Part shown: in pieces, positions 1 to 13,172 of the stretch
Layout of the letters: the number at the start of each line of letters is the position of its first letter
Position numbering within the stretch: position 1 is the stretch's first letter
NCBI GenBank assembly: GCA_014871385.1
Contig: CM026429.1
Coordinates: 7,846,642 to 7,910,641, forward strand
Reading direction: 5' to 3'
Length of the DNA stretch: 64,000 bases
Source: Ceratodon purpureus
Taxonomy: Eukaryota; Streptophyta; Bryopsida; Pseudoditrichales; Ditrichaceae
The notes under the pieces: generated by a model
The model's database searches: none
What the model was told of the DNA's origin: nothing
Seen by the model: only the letters and a program-made list of their open reading frames with translations
Translations under genes and position numbers: made by a program

Positions 1-230
1 CCCTTAGGGCCCACACTCGAATGGAGTGTGGGGCTTCATCCACCTCAGGTCCATCCATGACCCATCTGACTGCAGGTTGCCTAGTTGGTGTTTCCCGCCT
101 CTCAACCCTATCGCCCCACTGCGAGGCCACCCCGCCTTGCAATCGACGTGCAACATTTGCAGACGAGCTCTTCCTCAAAACCGCAGCGTCGCTCCTCCAG
201 GTGTTGTTCTTATTTTTTTTTTAATTTTTG
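1..230 (+). other. GC-richer island, possible exon or leader of a gene off the left edge
   Basis: This stretch is clearly richer in G+C than the next 2.5 kb. It stays open in two forward frames and ends in a GT-containing, pyrimidine-rich run that could be a splice donor followed by an intron. A 9-bp inverted repeat (10-18 with 24-32) lies at its start. I recognise no protein family. It may be the 5' leader or first exon of a gene whose remainder is not visible. Confidence 0.2.
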
Positions 231-1358
231 ATTTCAACAATTTTTTTAATTTTTGACTTCGCAAGCCAACAATTTCACTGCTTTACTGATTCTTCATTGT
301 TCTGTATTTAGTTTGGATCGCTTTTGTGACTTCCACCTTGATGATTGCAATTTCTGGTCAAATATAGTTTAGGGTTTAAAGCTCCATGTCTCCATGTGTG
401 ATGAGAACCTTGGGATGGTCTCATTGTCGAAATTTTTACAATAGTATCATTCGTTTTGGTCTTTTATATAAACTTAAATTTATCTTGTACTATTGTTCGT
501 AAATCGATACGTGAATTATTAAATTTTCGTTTAGAATTTACAATAATTTCTTTTAATCAAACATGCTTTCAATTGTATATATCTTTTAGTTATATAATTG
601 TAATTTTGAGATTCCAAATTATAAACAAAGTATTTATAATTACGAGCAAATTTAATGTATTTTTTAAGGAAATCCCAACTGTCCTTACAAATTCTTACTT
701 TTATTAATGCCTCGAATACTTTAATAACCTTGAGAATATACTCTCCAAGTTTCACATGAAGAGAACATTATGCATTTATGTTTGCTACATCAGCAAGGGC
801 TTGTTGTGAGAAGATCCCGTACTTGAATTGTATATTTTATTTCAAGTGGAGGTTCCTAAGCAGTTTTATTTTTTTAAGTAGGTCCATTTCTTTTAAACTT
901 ACTATTCAGTATTTTTTTTATAGGATCATCTATGTTCAAATAAATTCTTCATTTTCAAAAATTCTACAAATTTTGAGGTAATGGAATCTGTAATGCCATT
1001 TCTTGGGGAAAATTTATTGTTCATGGTAAATCATTGTTATAATTATGCTACAATGAAAATTTAATATTTTTTTTGTCACGTACTTAGGATGTGCACGTAC
1101 TTAGGATGTGCATTGACTAAGTTTTTTTTAAAATGGAACGATATGAACTGAAAAGAACAAATACGCGGCTTGAGATACGTCACTACACAGTCTTGTCGTT
1201 AAATTGTTATCACGATGCATTAAAAATGATTCATATTTAAAATATCCATACTAAGAAGCGCCGCATATGTATCCTTAAGCACATGTCTTGCATTGTGTTT
1301 TAAATAATAACAATGGAGGATCATGCATCGCATGATTTATTTTTAGAAGCCAATGATG
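231..1358. other. AT-rich DNA without recognisable genes
   Basis: Strongly AT-rich with only short open frames of skewed composition (Phe, Ile, Asn, Lys). The one structure I see is the short 17-bp repeat listed separately. Confidence 0.6.
1077..1110. repeat. 17-bp direct repeat, two perfect units
   Basis: The unit CACGTACTTAGGATGTG occurs twice head to tail, at 1077-1093 and 1094-1110. It is probably a simple replication-slippage product; no function is suggested. Confidence 0.85.
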
Positions 1359-1545
1359 TGGTTCTTAAAACGGGTTTGTAACTTATAGAAGCCCGTAAAC
1401 TACATTGATGCGGCTTTGAAACGGGCTTGTAACCCATGTAAGGGCGTAGACCGTATTGATGCGGCTTTGAAACGGGCTTGTAACCCATGTAAGGGCGTAG
1501 ACCGTATTGATGCGGCTTTGCAACGGGTTTGGAACCCAGATAAGT
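1359..1545. repeat. 51-bp minisatellite, about 3.6 units
   Basis: Units begin at about 1359 (diverged), 1410, 1461 and 1512 (partial). The two central units are almost identical. The period of 51 is a multiple of three, so repeats stay in frame on both strands and create spurious open frames encoding a repeated 17-residue peptide. I see no promoter, start context or homology that would make it a gene. Confidence 0.85.
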
Positions 1546-2779
1546 CCCCGAAGAATGAGTCGTCATTGTTTAGGGATAATGACGATAACGAGCTGCATAG
1601 ATGTTATTATTATCATTATTTTTTTGAGTTTTAAATCAAGCGATGTTAGAACTTGCAATTACTTGTACCAAAAATTGACATTGAGAGAATATGTTTTATT
1701 CAAGCAAATACATTGTCGATAATTCAAGACTAAAGACGTTTAAGTGAACATAATCATTAATAAGACATCTTATCTTGATTCAAAATTTTCAATTCTCGTT
1801 TATTATCTGCTATCTTTGATAATTAATCTTCCTTTTAATCTGCATATGGCGATTAACAAACTCCAGTTCTTCTATATTAATTGTTTTTGTCTAAGTTGCA
1901 ATACTAAAGTCTATCGAGATCAAATTTTTTTTCAATATATGAATTGAAAGACTTCGATATGTATTTCGAAAAGTAATAATCATTAAAACTGTAATTTACG
2001 TTATATTGGCTTCCATTTTAACGTAAACAATGTGGCAAACATTTTAATGTAAACCGGCCATTTTAATGAATATGAGAGGATCGGTATATAACGGCTACAA
2101 AAATATGTAGATCTTCAAGATCCTAATTTCAAATATTTCGTAAATATACAAGCTGCAAGAAGTAGTATCATGCATATGCCGGTAGAACGAAGAGGATATT
2201 CCGTATATAATTTAAGAACGGATTTAATAGCATTTTGACATTATCCAAGTTCTTTAATGTCTACGTTCTGGAAAAGATTGACAACGACAATTTTTAACAA
2301 AATTGTTCCTTTCCCTACAATCATAGGGTATTTTTTTAGAGCGAATGCTTCTTAAATGCATAATTTCCTCATTCCCGCACTGCTCTCTCTTCTCCACATA
2401 AGCACTGAGATGATTTTTTTAACCTTCAACATATCGGAATTTCCTTTATACTCCAATTGTGACAATTTTAATATAAATGTTCACGACGACGATCAATCAT
2501 AAATGCAACACCTGTTTGAAAATAATATGATGAAGACCAATGTAACCAATTAATTGTTAAATTTTCTATGGGCTTTTTATACCCACAAATGTTTTTTTTG
2601 TGTACTTGCAGCAAAACGCCAAAATACTGCTGATTTCATTTTTACACAAATTTAAATAAAAAATATATGTACTTAAGAAGTGGTTTAATTAAAAAACTTA
2701 AGAAAAAATACAAGAGATAACGCAAGTAGTACCTTAACAAGTGGAGGGTACGGCAGAGCACGCGGGCCGATCTGTTCAA

Positions 2780-3015
2780 CAAAATCTCTCAAGAAATGTC
2801 AGCACTTCTTCCTCCCTCTCGCAATGGAATTGTCACGCAATGGCAGGAGCGACTCCACGATATTGAGACCCCCTGTATCCTCAGCAAATACAATTGCGAT
2901 TGCAATTGAAACGTCGTCATTAGACAACAACTCCTTGCACAAATCCCCCAAAGCTCCACATACGCCCTAAGGTCGACCAACTCCCCACCACCGCGCACCG
3001 TGTCAGCCACATCCA
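2780..3015 (-). pseudogene. Possible protein-coding remnant
   Basis: An isolated GC-richer patch in AT-rich DNA. On the minus strand it reads as ordinary protein-like sequence in two overlapping frames: one begins MLDVADTVRGGGELVDLRAY, and a second continues with LCKELLSNDDVSIAIAIVFA. The switch of frame suggests a decayed exon or an unrecognised short intron. I cannot name the family. A chance open frame remains possible. Confidence 0.25.
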
Positions 3016-4399
3016 GCATCTGATACTAGAGCTCTCTCCAACTGCTTGTTCATCATCCTCACCCCCTCCCTCTCCTCACCTCCTTGTAACTCCCACCCCC
3101 ATCACTTCACACACCACAAAACCATCACTCCATGCCGTCATTCAACATATCAACATTTCACATGTTCGATACCTTATAAATTAAATGATAAGAGTATGTT
3201 TACATTTGGGTATACCCACAAAGAAATATCGTTAATGGAATGAAGAAGATATTTTGTATTTAACTTACAAATTAAAAAATTTGTACACTCCTAAGTTTTT
3301 TGTTCATTGATATTAGACGAGGTGTGTTTGAGGATACTGAACGAGTATGATGGATTGTAATTTTGATTGCGTTGCATTGCATGTAGTCGAAGTAATTACT
3401 GACAATTTTCTACAACTTAAGGTGTCCTCAAGTGCAATCTCTTTGAACGTTGAAGATTCTTGGTTGTCATTTTTTTAGCAATGCTAATTATGAATTTTAG
3501 AATAAGTGAACGTGGGTTGAGGACGGGCCAAAATATTTTATGCGCTCTTTGACCACCAAAATGAATAAATTATGGAGACATTCTTGTTGAAACTTTCATC
3601 CTACAAGTTTGATGTAAATATTTTAGATAGTAATAAATGTACAACTTTACGTGGGTGTTCTCCACAAGGTCATTTGTAATTATTCTAAAAGAATTTCATC
3701 ATTAATCTCCAACCCTTGATCATTAATCACGATTTCATTACTATGTATTTTCAAGCTGGGCTCAGTAATTTGTATATTTTCAATATACAAACTATTTTGA
3801 GGCTTTATTGAAGAATAATATTTTGCTACTTTATCTATAGACTATGAGTTATAAATCTTCATTCAGTAATGATCAGTCCACAATATTAGAATATTCATCT
3901 TTTTTTGAAATAAATATGAATTTTTATTTTTGAATTATTATTCTCGATTATTTTATACTATTGATCCATAATCTTTAACAAATATTCTTTGATTTTTAGA
4001 CTTGTTTTGTTGACATTTTGAACATATTCATTTTCCTAATTCCAGTAACAGCCTTTTTTTGTTTATTTCAAATCTCGTGAACCAATTGTAATTTATTTTA
4101 TTATTTATTCTTTGCAATATTTAGAAACTCTAATTATGTTTCTGTGGGCTTTTTAGAGATCATCGTATGTTTCAATCATAATTCTACATTTTTTACAGAA
4201 CTTCAGATGTCATTTATGCATATAAAGGTTTACAGAATTTCACTCTAGTCTTAGAATATTTGCAATTATAGAGTGAGTAATTACCGAACTTGTTAAGGAT
4301 TGGCATTTTGACAAGTTCTTGACTGGACGGATGTAGCTCGTGACTGCGCCTCAGGAAATTTTGTAGTCTAATTGACCCTATCTCCATTTAAAAAAAATA

Positions 4400-5185
4400 A
4401 AATAAGTGAGGAGTAGGGTGAGGGACATATGAAAACAAAAGTATAATAGAATTAAATGCTTGGACTCACTCATAATGATATAAAATGAGAGAGCTTGAGG
4501 GAGGGTGGGAGAAAGGAAAATCAAAGAAACAAAAAACCGAGCGTTAGATAAGAGATAGAGATAAAAAGTAAAGGGAATAATAAAAAATTATTAAAGAAAC
4601 AAAAATTAATCGATCGACTGAGAAGTAGGACAACAGGAAGATGAATAACAAGGAGAGAAAAAATTAAAAAGAAGACGAGATGAATGATATAGTGAGCGAT
4701 TTTATACCTTTTTATAGAAAATGATTTTTTAAAGGTCTAAAAAGCGTTTTCTGGCCGAAAAATTTGCATGAATATACCAATCCTAGTTAGCTATATGGAA
4801 AAAAGTGACCTAATCAAGTCTCCCTTTGGCCCGTTTGCACCATGCCTCTCGACCAAGGCCCAAAAAAATATCTCCTAAAACGTTGAACACTAAGATTTCA
4901 CTAATGAAAAACATCCAACGGCTGAAATTTGGAACAATTCTTTGAAATAGGGTTAGGTACAAGATCTTACAGTTGAAGTTCGAAAAAATGTTAAGAAAGT
5001 TGTTTCATATCCTCGAAAGGGCAGAGTGGTAATTAATTGCAGTTTTGAGGATTCAAGCTCTCAAAAACACAAGGAAATTTTGGGGTTCATGATAGATTGA
5101 GGTAGAGATAGAAGGAGAGAGATAAAAAATAATGGGAAAACAAATAAAGAGAAACAAGGAAAAATAAATGATAGACTGAGAGAGA
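4400..5185. repeat. Purine-rich blocks with a diverged internal direct repeat
   Basis: Two strongly purine-biased stretches on the plus strand (about 4400-4700 and 5095-5185) are separated by ordinary sequence. Both contain a similar run of about 70-80 bases (around 4548-4625 and 5104-5175) with shared GAGATAAAAA and GACTGAGA words. They look like an old duplicated segment or the ends of a decayed repeat. No coding capacity was seen. Confidence 0.35.
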
Positions 5186-6841
5186 GGCAAGGAGAATTTC
5201 TAATCTATACTTCATATTTTTGCATTGTCTAGTAATACCAATAGAACATCACTTAAAAATTTCAGAAGAGAATGATATATAATGTTAGAATGACATGTAG
5301 CATGTTATATTGAAATAGGGAGTTCATTCAAAACATTTCTTAAAAATCACACTATTTAATCAGATGTAATATTCTACATTTGAATGCATAGTTGATTTGC
5401 ACAACATCAACTGAATACTTTTAAAATACACCATGCATCACACCTCAATACAACGTACAATCTTTCTTAAATGTACTAAATGATGTATAACCTTTCTTAG
5501 CCTTGATATAATGTACAATGTTAACTGTACTTTAAATACCGAATGAACACTAATCTTTCTTGAATATATTGAATGACAATTTCGAGAAACAGTGTTTTTC
5601 AAGAACACTATATATATTCCTTCTTCAAATTCAATGCAATATTCCACGATCTCAAAGAATGGTTCGTTAATTGACAATTGTTTGCTATTTTAGAAATTCA
5701 TAAACCCCATTGAAATTCATACACCCCATTGAAATTCATATCCCTTACAAAGTCAAAAACATCATTCTAAATATTGCATGATCTAAACTTCGTATTACAG
5801 TAGCACGTTCTCTGTACCCCCAACTATTATTTGCTCTAGTGAGGAAATGCTTTTGAAGATTCTTTTTTCAATAAACAATCTTCTTTCATTCCACTCGTTA
5901 GTTTGAATAGAATTACCTTTCATTTAATATAATCAATCAAGAATTTCCTTGGCCAGTTTTTTAATGGAAGTAACCCTTACTTGTATACAAGTTGATTCCA
6001 TGTTCCTTTTACTCTCACTATGCCATAACAAGGTTGCAAATTATCTTTCAGTTACAATTTCTGAAAATAATCGTTATTATTCAGGTACACATCTACAGTC
6101 TGTAGTGAACAACTCACAAACTGAAAATCCTTCTTCACCCTAGCTCTTTCCACCAAGTATGCGCCAGAATTTGTATTTTAAATAAAGCGCTTTCAATCTC
6201 ATGACATTGAAACGCATGGCAATTTTCATACCTACACAATTTTCGCTGCACCTTTTCAAAAGATGACAACCATTTACTAAAAATCAAATAGCATTAATTT
6301 CCCACACACAGCCGTCGCCGTCATCCACCTTCCCGGCATTGAATACGAAGATATTTCGTAATCACTTCGGTGGGCAGCCCGGAACTCAGTCCAAACTTTT
6401 GCAGTGGGCAGCCTCATTCGGACCCTAAAACCAGAGGTATATAAGTTTCGGGGCCTCACAATTCTGTCTTTTTTTTCTAGCGCTCATCATGATGCGTCGT
6501 GCGCTCTGAGGTTTCTCTTCTTCCGGTCTTGTCGCATTCTGAGGTCTGCTCAAATGTTGCCGACGTCACATGGCCTCTTCTCAGCTCTGAAAGGTGAGTT
6601 TTGTCAGAGACAGCTCGTCAGTGGCAGGCGTGTCAGTCAGTCAGTGGCAGGGTTCTGTGAGTCAGTCACCTCGGTATCTGTGCCAGAACTGACATGTCAG
6701 TTCCTCTGGCATCCGGGTTACGAACTTCAGTTCGAATCCTATTTCGTAGCTGAGTGCTGTTGAATGTAACTGTCATTGCAGGTTGCGAACTTCCGTTCGT
6801 TTATTGTCTAAGTCTGTCCATTCAAGTCCGAACTTTACTAG

Positions 6842-7873
6842 AGATACACTTCCAGAAATTGACTTGCTATCCATCTTAGTCCTCAAACTTTCTTGTACCT
6901 TGATGCTCCTACAAGGGCGGCTTAGGAGTGCATCACATTGCTTGGCTGCTCGTTCATGTCCTTCCCAACATAGGCATGTAATATAATGCAGCAAGGTCAC
7001 TGATTCTGTCATCTCCTTGAATGTATTACTCTACTATAAGACGTTGAAGTTCATGATTCGGTAGTTTAGTTTTGGTCTTACTCAGAATATGTTTTGTTCA
7101 AACAATCTAGAATAGACATTGCTGACGGCCACTCTAATATGTCTCCACAGCGGTAGGGTCATTCATTTCTATTCTTGGCCCCATTGGTTCCTAAACTAAA
7201 TTTCCAACCGTTGGAAATTATTAACTGTTTATATCACTTCCTTTCTCCTTTCAGGTTCACTTTCTCATCGATCGCGGAGAAGCAACTTACGAGCTGAAGT
7301 TCGTAACCATCACTCTTACAACGTGAAGATCAAGGATTGCAGGGTTGGAAGTGGTGATTCACAATTCATTCTGCGCAACCGATAGCAGAACACATCAAGT
7401 CCCATTAATTTTCATGGATATTGCGCAACTCCATCTGCAATACTGAGGTATTATTTTATCGATACTTCAACATTGCCTGTATATGTTTCCCTATTTCTTG
7501 AGGTGGTAAATGTTTTCTGAAATTGTCTCCGATTCATCAAGGTCCACATTACAGCTCCAAGACTTCTTTTTGCTTATCGTTAAAGACTTTGTCAAACATG
7601 GCCTTAAGAAACCACTGCCATTTGTGATCTCCTCTACGTGATATTCTCTCCCACAATAATCTTTAATTGTCTTGAGCATAATTGCTTAAGCAACCATCTT
7701 GCATACTCTGTCCAAGAATTGATACCAGCCATTCATGTCCCTTTTTGTGATGAGGTGCTCGTGCAATATGGTCCAAGTCACTAGTCCGAGTTACAAATTG
7801 ATTATTTGTCCTGAAAAGAACTAACTGATTTCAAATTGGTATTGTTGAGGAATGAGAGCCCAATCCCATATAA
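6842..7873. repeat. 1,032-bp tandem duplication, first copy
   Basis: Bases 6842-7873 are repeated immediately downstream at an offset of 1,032. I saw a single base difference (A near 7440, G near 8472) and no gap, so the duplication is young. The junction shows a short AGATA microhomology, fitting replication slippage or unequal exchange. It lies upstream of the DUF7869 gene. Short open frames inside appear in both copies and are not convincing genes. Collapse or artificial duplication in the assembly is an alternative. Confidence 0.95.
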
Positions 7874-8901
7874 AGATACACTTCCAGAAATTGACTTGCT
7901 ATCCATCTTAGTCCTCAAACTTTCTTGTACCTTGATGCTCCTACAAGGGCGGCTTAGGAGTGCATCACATTGCTTGGCTGCTCGTTCATGTCCTTCCCAA
8001 CATAGGCATGTAATATAATGCAGCAAGGTCACTGATTCTGTCATCTCCTTGAATGTATTACTCTACTATAAGACGTTGAAGTTCATGATTCGGTAGTTTA
8101 GTTTTGGTCTTACTCAGAATATGTTTTGTTCAAACAATCTAGAATAGACATTGCTGACGGCCACTCTAATATGTCTCCACAGCGGTAGGGTCATTCATTT
8201 CTATTCTTGGCCCCATTGGTTCCTAAACTAAATTTCCAACCGTTGGAAATTATTAACTGTTTATATCACTTCCTTTCTCCTTTCAGGTTCACTTTCTCAT
8301 CGATCGCGGAGAAGCAACTTACGAGCTGAAGTTCGTAACCATCACTCTTACAACGTGAAGATCAAGGATTGCAGGGTTGGAAGTGGTGATTCACAATTCA
8401 TTCTGCGCAACCGATAGCAGAACACATCAAGTCCCATTAATTTTCATGGATATTGCGCAACTCCATCTGCAGTACTGAGGTATTATTTTATCGATACTTC
8501 AACATTGCCTGTATATGTTTCCCTATTTCTTGAGGTGGTAAATGTTTTCTGAAATTGTCTCCGATTCATCAAGGTCCACATTACAGCTCCAAGACTTCTT
8601 TTTGCTTATCGTTAAAGACTTTGTCAAACATGGCCTTAAGAAACCACTGCCATTTGTGATCTCCTCTACGTGATATTCTCTCCCACAATAATCTTTAATT
8701 GTCTTGAGCATAATTGCTTAAGCAACCATCTTGCATACTCTGTCCAAGAATTGATACCAGCCATTCATGTCCCTTTTTGTGATGAGGTGCTCGTGCAATA
8801 TGGTCCAAGTCACTAGTCCGAGTTACAAATTGATTATTTGTCCTGAAAAGAACTAACTGATTTCAAATTGGTATTGTTGAGGAATGAGAGCCCAATCCCA
8901 T
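7874..8901. repeat. 1,032-bp tandem duplication, second copy
   Basis: Near-identical copy of 6842-7869, ending at about 8901 where the two sequences part. The DUF7869 reading frame starts 77 bp downstream, so this copy is the one next to the gene and may hold part of its promoter or leader. Confidence 0.95.
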
Positions 8902-8978
8902 GGTCACTATTTGTTTAGATGATATCTCACTAGCTTGAAGTTCCACCTCTATCATTGGTAGATTGAGAAGACCCAGCA

Positions 8979-11900
8979 ATGGCCTCACGTTTATTACAAG
9001 CAAGAAATATACATCATGGCTTCAATCATCCAATAATGGCTAGGCGTTCTTTACGAGCAAGAAATATACATCCTTGCTTCAATCATCCAGTAGCGGCTCC
9101 CTTGACAAGTTCCTCCTCTGATGAAGATGATGACTACACGCCAGATTCTGATGCAATACACATCAGTGATACAGACTCAACATCAAGTGGAGACGAAAGT
9201 AGTGGATGGGTATGTTTTCTCCAAGTTTCACGTTATGTTCCTTCTCTAGAGGTTATTATGTGTCATGTCTAGTGCTATGGAGGACTATTGCTTAATCTAT
9301 ATTCCTTGCAATGAATAAATGTTCTTCTGGACCAAAAACATAAACAATGAACGATACTACAGGTTGTTTTAATATTCCAAAATAAGCCTTGGTCGAGTTT
9401 TTTTAAAAACAATGATGTTTTAACAAGGACGGTTACGACGTTACAAGTATCATCACTACATCATTATGATTAACGTGAATCCATATAATTTAGCATTGGC
9501 GCTTTAGAAAGCATTCTTCCTTAGACTTAAAACAACCTCGAGGTGAACTTCCCCTTAGAAGACACGACTTACTTCATTCATGAGTGCTATTACTTTTTAT
9601 TGTGTTTCTGCACTTTAATAGGCTTCTTCTTCATAGCCAACATTCTATAAACCGTCGCTTTTCTTCTCTACATACTACTACTATACGTGTGGCATGCACA
9701 TCGCTGATTTGTGCCTCATTTCCATTGTTTTTGTCTTCATACCTCCCTTACTTTCCAAGTAAGAGTAGTCTCATTTGAGCAAAATAAGCTAATACCGTGT
9801 AGGAGTGGTATTTGTATGGTACTGCCTATCATTGTTTCCTACAAAGTAATAGAGCAGTAATGGATATCTCAGGATCATGGCATTGGTGCCACGTTACGAA
9901 CTTCAGTTCATTACTTCTCAATGTCTCTTCTGGGACGTTATTGTGTTCTCAATCATTACCACCTTCAACTTGAACAGAGATCGCAATGTGCAGGACACAC
10001 CATCTACCTCCGACGTCTCGGATAACGAGAGTCGTGACAAACACATAGACAATTCACCAATTCCTGCTTGCGAAGATATTGCAAGAGAAGACTGGAAAGG
10101 ACTAACTGTAGAAGCAAGGCATGAACACGGAACCAAGTTTGCTACTGCACTCGTGACAGCTACAAATTCAACGATGTCAGTGGATGGAGAGAACGACCTA
10201 GGGGATCACCAATTTGGTATTGTGGTTCTTGAAGTATTTGAAGGCGATTCTATCTTACGAGACCACTGTTTATCTTGGCCGGTGAACTTGCTTTTTTATA
10301 AGAATGTTAGTGTCTATGATCATCTCCGAAGGCACTCAACAATTATATTGGAGGACGAACTTAGAAGGGTAGATCGGAAAGGGAAGCGCACCTACGATAC
10401 CTCCAATAGACCACCCAAGGAGAAGAAAACTCAGAAATGGAGGATTAGCGATGATGAGATATCCAAACTGTATATGGCTGACTGTTGCCACCGTCATTGC
10501 ACCAGGGTATTTTCCCCAGAGACTGTTCGTTCATTTCGATATGGGATGTATCTACACAATCCAGAGGAAAGGCGTTTGAGAAACCTTGACGTCCACCGAA
10601 CAAGATTTCGCTCCTCGGATGGAAAAGAAGATTTGGTCATGCTTGAATTTAAAGAAATTTGTATCAAAGGGTGGAAGCTTATCCACGGTGTTCCTGACCG
10701 AACGTTTCGTCGCTACAACAAACAAGCTAAGGACGGAGAACAAACTCGACCTCATGGCAATCTTGGGAAGTCAAAGCCAAGACTGGCAACACTGCAAGCC
10801 ACAGAAACTTTACGTACAATTGTTGACGGGCTTGCTGATCAAATGCCGTATACATGCACACTTCCTTCTGGAGAACGAGTTCCGCAAAAGATTCTTCCAA
10901 GAGGAATTCAATGGAAACAATTTCTGCCTCAGATAAACAAGGTAGAATATTACTACTTCTACATCTAAGCATCCATTATGCTTTCCGTGCATTCCATGAT
11001 TTTCTAGAATTCATTGTAAAGTTGTAACTCATTACGTTCCATATTTTGTAACAGGTGAATGTTCAAGTTGGCTTGAAACCTATTTCCGTTGCTCTTCTAA
11101 GTAAGATCCGTGTGGGTAAATATGCGGACTACATGATCAAAAGAAGAGGGGACCTTTTCGCAAGGTGCTCAAAGTGTGACTTGTACACAACTCTTCGTAA
11201 TGCAGCACCTCGCGGATCGAAGGAGCAAAAACAGTGGGCCCTCAAATTCAACAAGCACACTAAAGCTCAGTGGGCAGCGCGAAATGTGTATTGGTCAGAT
11301 CGTCTTCATTCTATTAACCGGCCACTAGAGTTTGTATCTATTATCCATGACAAAATGGATCACTCTAAGACAGCACTTCCATGCCTGCGGAACCGGACAA
11401 AAGACCTCGATGGCCTTTCAAAATTGCCTATATCGGTGACTGGGATGTATGCCCATGGTCATGCTGATGCAAGGTATGCCCACTATACGCTAGACGTTTA
11501 TGCAAATGATAGCAATTTCACAATCGGTTCCATTGCCAAATTGCTGCGTGACTTAGAGGATCCTCCGAAAACATATACCAGAGCTCTTTTCAAGGAAAAT
11601 GCAAGCAATCCTTTATATGATGCTGTGCTCTATGGGAAAGAGATGTGTCTGCCGTCACTAGGAGAGCCAACAGACACTCCAAGTCCAAACCGAGACCTTC
11701 CTCCTGTGTTGCATGTCCAGCTTGATAATTGTTGGCGGGAGAATAAAAATAGATTCGCATTTTGTTTCTGGTCACTTCTGGTCGCAAAGAAGATTGTCCA
11801 AGAGGTGGTAGTCTCATTCATGATGGTTGGACATACACATGACGACATCGACGCTTCTTTTGGAAGATGGAGTATGGTTTTGAAAGAAAAAGACCATCCA

Positions 11901-13172
11901 ACGCTACCGATGCTCATGAAATCCTATATGGATCTAGACGAAGATGGTCCCATGATTCCACATCTAATTGAAGAGGTTCCGGACTTCAAAAAGTTCATTG
12001 CTCCTTACATTGCATCGAAAGGTAAGAAAAAACTGCATGGGCATAGCAAAGGAGCCCAATTTAGATTCTTCTTGCACGAAAATGAGTGGCCTTTGATGCA
12101 ATATAAGTTAGCTTGTACAGAGAAAGAATGGAAACCTATACACGCACCTGGTATCAAATTGTGGAAAGAAGACAATGAAGGGAAGCCAATCCTTCCTCCA
12201 GATGGCGCAGAACCAAGTGCGGTTAAACCGCATAAGCTCAAGGACAGTGATGATTTATTAAAGGGCATTGAAGGGTTCTTGGCTTATTACAACAAACTTC
12301 TGAAAGAAGAGGTTACGCCGGCATTCAAGGCACAACAACTGCATTATGTGGAATACTGGACTGGTGTACGAGATGCAATCAAATCAATGGGTCCTCAATC
12401 AACAGAGCTAGATACCGCCGGAACTCCTATAGAAAGAACTCCTGATGAGGATGCAGAAGGGAGTAACTCTGGACAAAGTGCAAACGAGGATGATGCACAT
12501 GATCGCGATATCGCCAATTCCTTGGAAACAGATGAGGTTCTCCTTCATCCAGAAGCATCAAATGTAGAGGATCTGCATGAAAATTACACATCAAATGAGA
12601 ATGTGTACTGCGACATTCCTTTGCGGTTTGGATTTTGGCCTAAGACAAGACTCCCAATCGATGCGAGTGTATCAAGGACAAATACTGAAATTCCTTTACC
12701 GCAAGCTCCATTTCAGGAAGGCGATGTTGATTTGGAAGAGCAGCCGTACATTGGTACAGTGGAGGGTAGACCCCCTCCTCCATTTACAGCTGCAAGGGAT
12801 ATTCGGAAGGGTTTTTTTGTATTTGTTAGACCAGGGGAAGGCTGTGAAGATCCAATCTGGTTAGGAAAAGTCATGGAGCATCCACAAATGAATGCATTGT
12901 TGCCAAATTATAAATCTCTCAAAGTACGATGGTGGGTCCCGAACAATGCAAACAATGCAGCGGATGATGCATACCGTGGATGGAATACGCTCCCCATGTT
13001 TCCATATAAACTGGACTTCGACGCAAAAACACAGGACAGGATTTCAACAGATAGCGTTCTTGCTTCTTGGAAACCAGATAAGGGACGGATTCAAATTGCC
13101 CCGACGATACAAATTCAATTTGCTGAGGACAACCTTCGCCGGATTATCGAGTTTGAGAACAGGTGCCGTTGA
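8979..13172 (+). CDS. DUF7869-type protein, probably transposon-related
   Basis: Three exons (8979-9209, 9994-10941, 11055-13172) with GT-AG borders, all phase 0, give 1,098 aa ending at a TGA. Residues 1-40 hold two tandem copies of an about 19-residue peptide (RARNIH-x2-FNHP), followed by an acidic Ser/Asp-rich stretch. The middle has a Cys/His cluster (CCHRHC) and KLIHGVPDRTFRRYNK, typical of the region before DUF7869. The conserved core carries VLHVQLDNCWRENKNRFAF and then VGHTHDDIDASFGRWS. The family is multi-copy in mosses and several animals and its function is unproven. The conserved Asp residues in LDN and HDDID resemble an RNase H-like/DDE nuclease core, which is my inference. The frame is intact, so the gene may be active or recently so. 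The first exon could extend upstream, since no clear promoter was identified. Confidence 0.8.

Larger units (their letters stand above)
1546..6400. other. Long AT-rich intergenic region
   Basis: Nearly 5 kb with no supported gene. It contains one GC-richer island with a possible gene remnant (2780-3015) and a purine-rich block (4400-5185), both listed separately. The open frames are short and low in complexity. Confidence 0.6.

Noticed and set aside
231-2000. Several open frames of 60-85 codons on both strands
   Set aside because: Low-complexity, AT-driven frames, or frames created by the 51-bp minisatellite. No motif or splice context.
6728-6740. GTTCGAATCC, resembling a tRNA B box
   Set aside because: No matching A box or cloverleaf could be drawn around it; it is part of the CGAAC-N4-GTTCG palindrome.
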